This document shows, one piece after another, positions 61,801 to 64,000 of a DNA stretch of 64,000 bases. This stretch comes from a virus. Positions within the stretch are counted from its first letter, which is position 1. Every line of letters starts with the position of its first letter. Made by a program: the position numbers and the translations under genes. The stretch spans positions 1 to 64,000 of IMG/VR virus record IMGVR_UViG_3300043772_000561, one strand, 5' to 3'. The notes below the pieces were generated by a model, which worked only from the letters and a program-made list of their open reading frames with translations, was not told where the DNA came from and did not search any database.

Positions 61801-64000
61801 TGCAATGAAGAGATTGTTGAAACCGGATACAAAGACTTTTAATAACTTCCAACAAGTATACCTAGAAGAAGTTAATAGAGATCTACTAGATGAAGATAGT
61901 AAGATTGACCAAGAGTCTAGAAGAAGATTATTTAGTCAGAGTATTGTAAGCTCACTCTTTGATAAGACTATTATCACTGATGTTGCTGCTCCAATGATGG
62001 ACCTAGTCAACAATGAAATTACTAATAAAGCTATCAGAGAGATCATTGCAACAAGAGACCTTTCATCCTTTGGTACCGGTACAGATGGTGTTGTAGCCTT
62101 TATAGATGCTTATAAAGATGCTATAGTAACTTTTATATATCAGAACTATCTATCAAATTCTGTAGATGCAAAAGGTAATCTTATTTCTGTACCAGAAGAA
62201 TACCGTAAGTTAAAGATTACTAACTCCAAAGCACTAAACAATGATGTTGTCTATACAAATGAAGGCATCACTATCAATCTTAATAATATTAAGAGAGACT
62301 ACAAGGAAAAAGTTTATCTAGCTAACTCAGAGGCTGGTACAGCTTATAAAAACAGAGATGGTCTAAAACCATTTAACTCTAGTGAGGATCCGTTTACTAC
62401 AGAAGAGCAATACATTAGATACGTTCTAGAAAGAGCATACCAAGAGACCCAGGGTCTAAAAGACCTACAACTGAATCAGGTATCTCTAATGAACGTATAC
62501 AATCCAAATGCTCTTACTAAAAACTCTGAGTACTCTTATACTAAGATGATACTTGATCTTGTTGATGAGTTCCCGGGTTTAAGATCTGAGTATCCTGTAC
62601 TTGAACAACTTTCAGCTAGAGTTTCTAGAGATAGTTATCTCCTAACTCTAAATGACAGAGATGTGGCAGATGGTAGTACTAAGAGTCAATATGCTGCTAA
62701 TATTAGAGCACTTGGTAACCCAAGAATTCAAAAGGTTAAGGGTGATGCAAATGCTAGAATCAGTGCCATATTTGGTCTCCTTCCAAAGATAGCTGTATAC
62801 CAACATGGTAATGGAATTACTCCGTTTGGATTAGAACAAGTAGTACCGCAAGAAACAGTTATTACAGCTACCAAGAATGCCGGAGATTTATTTAAAGTAA
62901 ACTACTGGAACCAGAAGACTCTTAATCTAATATTTGATAAACTAGTATCTTCTGAGAACAACCGTAAGTTATTTAAGAACTTCTTGGTTACTCCTGTACA
63001 GATTGGTAATCCTGCTAATGTAACAATTCCTGTTGAGCCATCATTTGATCCTGAGGAAACAGCTGTTGCTGCTAAACTCCCTACATCTACCCAAGAACAA
63101 CCTGGTGTCAAACAGGGTGTAGAAGAATTATTTAGACTAAGACCTGAACTAGCTGCAATTGGTACTCCACAACAATATACTGAGTACATTAACACAATCT
63201 TTCCAGGCAGTGCTGTAAAAGACATTCTATATCATGGAACATATGAGTTCTTTGAAGAATTTATTAAAGATAAGAGGGGGTCTAATACAGGTAGTGGTAC
63301 AATGACGGACAAGAAGAGAGGTGAAACTTTTAATACTGATTCAGAGAATGCTTTTTTCTTTACAGATAATATTGATACTGCTCTTAACTACTCATTTCTT
63401 GGAAGATATAATTATGTAGAGGGTATTCGTGGGGCACTAAATAGAATTGTATTAAAATCAAGTGATGCTCAAGAAGCTGTAAACTTTTTAAAAACAATTC
63501 CATTCTTTGATAATCTAATCAAAAAAGCAAAAGCTGATGGTAAGACCAATGCAGAAATACTTGACATTCTCAGAGATGTTAATAAGAACATCTATAGAAG
63601 AATAGATACTATGGATGTACCGGGGTTTGTTAACTCAGCAGTAAATGCTAAACAATCAATTGAACAATTTACAGTTTTCTTAGAAAATGTAGATAAGTTT
63701 AAGAGCAATGACCCAACAATCAAAACTAGATTTGGTGATTTTAACTCTACTAATGCAAGTAATTCTAGTGGTAAGTACAATATATACTATGAAAAGGATA
63801 GAGGATATTTATTTGTCCAATCAGGAAATGCTAAACAAAACACTCCTACCAAACGTGCCCTTTCTAGTGAACTGTCTGTAGAAGAAATAACTGAGTTTTT
63901 TAAGTCTGCAATTGAAGCTGATAAAAAAGTACTAGCTAATAGAGCTGAAGAAATAAAGAAGAAGGGATACATAGAGAACTATATGCCAGTTCTTGTTGAT
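52871..64000 (+). CDS. Virion RNA polymerase polyprotein (partial, 3' end beyond window)
   Basis: The ORF is open from ATG at 52871 to the window end, at least 3710 residues. Residues 904-908 are HEAWH with downstream EEMLAEDF (Glu944 or Glu948 as third ligand), a zincin-type site. Residues 2521-2528 read GGDFDVDK, the DxDxD metal-binding motif (2523, 2525, 2527) of the crAss-like/YonO-type single-chain RNA polymerases, preceded by RIPVQGLNSMEF (from 2484) and followed by a second-barrel-like NLVGKAVLGIAAIENK. From residue 3455 LYHGTYEFFEEF and AFFFTDN (3494-3500) resemble an ADP-ribosyltransferase. The known family (phi14:2 gp66) is packaged and transcribes early genes after injection. The fused protease-like and ART-like parts suggest a multi-effector polyprotein. 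Confidence 0.88.
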   Translation, partial: MAITCTLGRDNIIKLLDAVYKKMLTTPAGETFDVNQYINYMYSGFEKAQGRDTAIQYIQQIPYIIGSVEAQLGGDLTLNMPIEKLREITRAFRNADTGLAAIEEYLGLAPLTPEQLAAKANYKANNPVGTTSDPIDPDAEIDEAELKSRTIFSGTGQEFITLDPTKKTKTTVERLDRDKTRIYNTISRIHRTTFQFDTTLGNPVYQGQEITLVPVALNKMPDAQMTKETSDLLVRMNSINKQGTATGNVTLPSEVFMLVVSDKQGNPLYFDEDGNITTKENGKYVYQTLREVRQDGSGKYIVTNMYGAENKLILPGEEARLRMKEQGYSTPIEFKEKTGKTIQEFAKEIEAEQQAEAKQLYDLRQKLIKGEKFILPITGASEGVSNTTIKNLTLNQLESFYAQESNGKTLSDLILGNIQTLDAPAYGFDAGTTVIKLGSGVGRILKLDRSDIQEDLATKIAEVLTSDQLSPTQKFNFYTQFYAKEITDIPNSTRRHQVYFDKDTGVLTFEYYEFTGKQVELSSIKDNPSKTLDLENANLAKSNKDQIFDILMKGKTSASGKYYPAKFDYNQSLINLGTYSDYVNGEFVEKNYIDFLRQQDGQIFLSKEGVPLFNAYIKFSPPAGVLSEITNEQAEEIDTRSEVRKFKDNMVEVILFAEPKSITAEVVEVRETQTQDGIPTYTLDVRIDGQEGVHKFYLSSKAKVGDRIYLEVKDVIDNGFLFKDVVKAYTEVEGRIYDMGSLAERDFKANEPRREPVPVQTVTAERAAEDEAVESVEPFSKTGTEDQAKAGDVNITNPQNTPQPEDSTDISDLIDGFELDRSASLPNGVTAAQIENAIKWWKNSPLAKYIKLFPAANIVNSNVYGKFVASGAKLITDMSLDLDGKMGAILINPTTGGTMVDTYHEAWHVFSQLFLTKAEKTALYNEVRKLKPEYAKLSARQVEEMLAEDFRSYALNPKVIKGQPKRNSIFRRILNFLKSFFKTKPTTADLIRGEELATEGVAGELFQNLYFASKNPKLLNNYTPLISNVALDELNRGIEQVNNNQEDALDDVDSATVIESLDSLLSTVIDTTYEKKGALDAAVSIISNENNKSQFFDFAKKKFLKDIENIQGQLNVKPTVSFNSFETLQNLEDNAIAIIRSSEGDDKYIFLKGQVEDFSNLNLDTKSGERIKGELYKGTIEIIGDYYSHKTIKSKDKDAVDIIIVNSIEEAQAQFDAYKDAEEDSFTDIELFHDRTVDAFEVDYDQAVLLDNLRILQSARDNWEKVIEYFKEKSSFNIMTKKVRIQETDPENDTQDEDAQLDATKAQNFDKGADVNLLEIADKEVVYILKSLFAVTRDSKGKPVYEYNKLGYKKLANYKKVWNAVVRATNSTKDPRQMFKNIQEAARTYPELEQLIKYRLPNPQSIRAEGTVGNPMRSFGIVTSFWSVFSLPRVPYMQLTVFRNQYETFDSKGNTIVTNSETTGVEVTNASTDIGNTIRKFEASFAARLDSAFTRRDSDNNTTLKLDAIVQQFSDKSGEFKSGSEFLFLNAMGFNLDDLGKIKEELSDPNNRKYFGVNYIFDTIRDLNNAQKAGSMTDGARRVLNNFMRNPISTLRAGIDPGVIGLKNSFVFEKGSKQSTQIDRIVNLQNKLGSTASTFSVQNPEKNRVNEHVNDSSLTVITDSINTALQRTDMYKFGSTARHLDPSMNPFAESSLAIRSMFLPEGSQRPGRSISVEMISGTQTVNSIIDPYGNIRDGAVTGSNTTSLDKRGKFIQDMHTFLKTGRIELMRPGSKSSSFGWRIDGGIATNAIGKIDQHLYVDINSLQPNTAGEADIIEGIMIPYLSSELKRINIYNESSEAKNYVGYNREFKNGKTFGQSFNYFDGILTEDTQNEILEKVKSPGTRLQDYLKTDPELAKKIKAEIKGYFTNKTNELYNYLKQAPFIDKTLMDRLKLNNLTTEQKEKTLVKAFMYNYWIHNMETSILFLGDIAQYDHKKQELHKRISGLISNGPRLRTDVDAQRFSEYLGESSYAASENITPIMYKGYANTVIMQEVQRDSIYLDPIRKGLTADYERRYKTRNIPNKEALIKERVQKEVDKYTKGEIKEADGQGYITFDAYRLYKKLQNKWSDAQENLFQRIVRREDIKASEIIEMFPVYKLQNFGFVEDTVLPVTAMHKFALMPIIPGVFGPQMDSLHRQMMEKGVHYATFESGSKVGHVAPSGSKADIVFEDAAQTILKEDIKFTINTIHAGFLKEAASVNSKYKGETVFSTQLRALITSGLYQQGDLINKNYAPIVNEYKDTVDFYTELLKYELENEIEYNKDGDRLVGKPDKFLKLIRENLERKDYPEHLLRQLQTNSDGTLKGDLSYFIDRKTIEKTVLSIVEKRFVRQYVKGEPLVQIASTFSNGLVTGGPRFEKPTDAERKKFLGTNNLPFYHPGENGKTNAMKVAIALQGDFANLLNLKHIDGKPIETRQRLNEMIKNEKWLDTEDNRKKITLTAVRIPVQGLNSMEFMEVHEFLDPAASNLIMLPTEIVAKSGGDFDVDKLTTFFPNIDKNGNLYKAPASNKDFMAEANKIKDKKARKNFIKQQKLATQNQFIDSIRSILELPENYAPLVRPNDTYILKDLADKLQDDVSTYDKFTKQNGEINMKGNKKILSPTTTLEPLYNLAKHEENLVGKAVLGIAAIENKLSPMFDAAGGKMPLTYKATKYVNGRYVVDTKNPADYDMRLNVRHNKIGDHISISDTDTADGIDRIADVFSQGMNGWVDVEKDEWIFYIQGNYEIAPTFLYLIKAGVPVKDAAYFVSQPMIREYAEQQRLIGGDYGSILGIAPSASQFTRFQSARDVVNKYTAKYLYAIMDGVRPDTEFSVEFRPVENYTEKPKPIMTNVNKRQLAIEIQRGNINPLEIMRVYQTRGPKKVDIYFAPDLRNQLYYEATGFALSKAERVDGNFSVDMMQNIIESKKNVNDLSNPEIISEMAMFLHFYEIQKQLMGLSAMKRLLKPDTKTFNNFQQVYLEEVNRDLLDEDSKIDQESRRRLFSQSIVSSLFDKTIITDVAAPMMDLVNNEITNKAIREIIATRDLSSFGTGTDGVVAFIDAYKDAIVTFIYQNYLSNSVDAKGNLISVPEEYRKLKITNSKALNNDVVYTNEGITINLNNIKRDYKEKVYLANSEAGTAYKNRDGLKPFNSSEDPFTTEEQYIRYVLERAYQETQGLKDLQLNQVSLMNVYNPNALTKNSEYSYTKMILDLVDEFPGLRSEYPVLEQLSARVSRDSYLLTLNDRDVADGSTKSQYAANIRALGNPRIQKVKGDANARISAIFGLLPKIAVYQHGNGITPFGLEQVVPQETVITATKNAGDLFKVNYWNQKTLNLIFDKLVSSENNRKLFKNFLVTPVQIGNPANVTIPVEPSFDPEETAVAAKLPTSTQEQPGVKQGVEELFRLRPELAAIGTPQQYTEYINTIFPGSAVKDILYHGTYEFFEEFIKDKRGSNTGSGTMTDKKRGETFNTDSENAFFFTDNIDTALNYSFLGRYNYVEGIRGALNRIVLKSSDAQEAVNFLKTIPFFDNLIKKAKADGKTNAEILDILRDVNKNIYRRIDTMDVPGFVNSAVNAKQSIEQFTVFLENVDKFKSNDPTIKTRFGDFNSTNASNSSGKYNIYYEKDRGYLFVQSGNAKQNTPTKRALSSELSVEEITEFFKSAIEADKKVLANRAEEIKKKGYIENYMPVLVD

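Noticed and set aside
1-64000. Stop-codon reassignment (TAG or TGA), common in some crAss-like phages
   Set aside because: All three stops end well-supported genes (for example TAG at 356, 739 and 4946, TGA at 1391 and 2224, TAA at 1138), and the giant ORFs are open with the standard code.

Overview
The window is one contiguous, rightward-transcribed virion module of a crAss-like phage (Crassvirales), so the host is most likely a member of the Bacteroidota. The evidence is gene order and recognisable proteins: large terminase, ~900-residue portal, putative scaffold, HK97-fold capsid protein, small connector proteins, a P22 gp10-like stabilisation/muzzle protein, very large cargo-type proteins, and an open-ended ORF carrying the DxDxD active site of the crAss-like virion RNA polymerase. 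Starts lack Shine-Dalgarno sequences and sit behind A-rich leaders, as in Bacteroidota. All 38 genes are on the + strand, many with TAATG/ATGA overlaps. TAA, TAG and TGA are all used as stops, so the standard code applies here. I saw no tRNA, integrase, IS element or CRISPR array, and no gene-free stretch exceeds about 130 bases.

Layout. 0-2.7 kb: six small genes ahead of the terminase (acidic coiled coil, winged-helix-like, HU/IHF-like, Cys-rich zinc-ribbon-like, a PD-(D/E)XK nuclease, and a possible small terminase). 2.7-11.8 kb: packaging and capsid (TerL, portal, putative scaffold, MCP, a capsid-associated protein). 11.8-14.9 kb: nine very small Lys/Ala/Gly-rich basic proteins, probably DNA- or capsid-binding. 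14.9-18.7 kb: a connector candidate, a Dps/ferritin-like protein with an intact ferroxidase signature, an abundant structural protein and small Cys-rich proteins. 18.7-23.2 kb: Cys-rich repeat and fibre proteins, ending with a C1q-like fibre. 23.3-31.2 kb: connector/ring-type proteins and the 1871-residue stabilisation protein. 31.2-46.2 kb: four large internal or cargo-type proteins, one carrying an apparently inserted payload with a kinase-like domain. 46.2-64 kb: a 2238-residue protein with a PD-(D/E)XK domain, then the start of a polymerase polyprotein of at least 3710 residues that also has an HEAWH zincin motif and an ADP-ribosyltransferase-like segment.

How it fits together. TerL and portal fill the MCP shell; connector and muzzle proteins form the short podovirus-type tail; fibre proteins form appendages. 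The giant proteins are likely packaged and delivered with the DNA, the polymerase to start transcription and the nuclease, kinase-like, protease-like and ART-like domains as possible injected effectors. Rho-independent terminators and a recurrent TTTWGTATATT motif divide the module into several late transcription units. Function calls beyond the named motifs are inference from context; no database search was possible.
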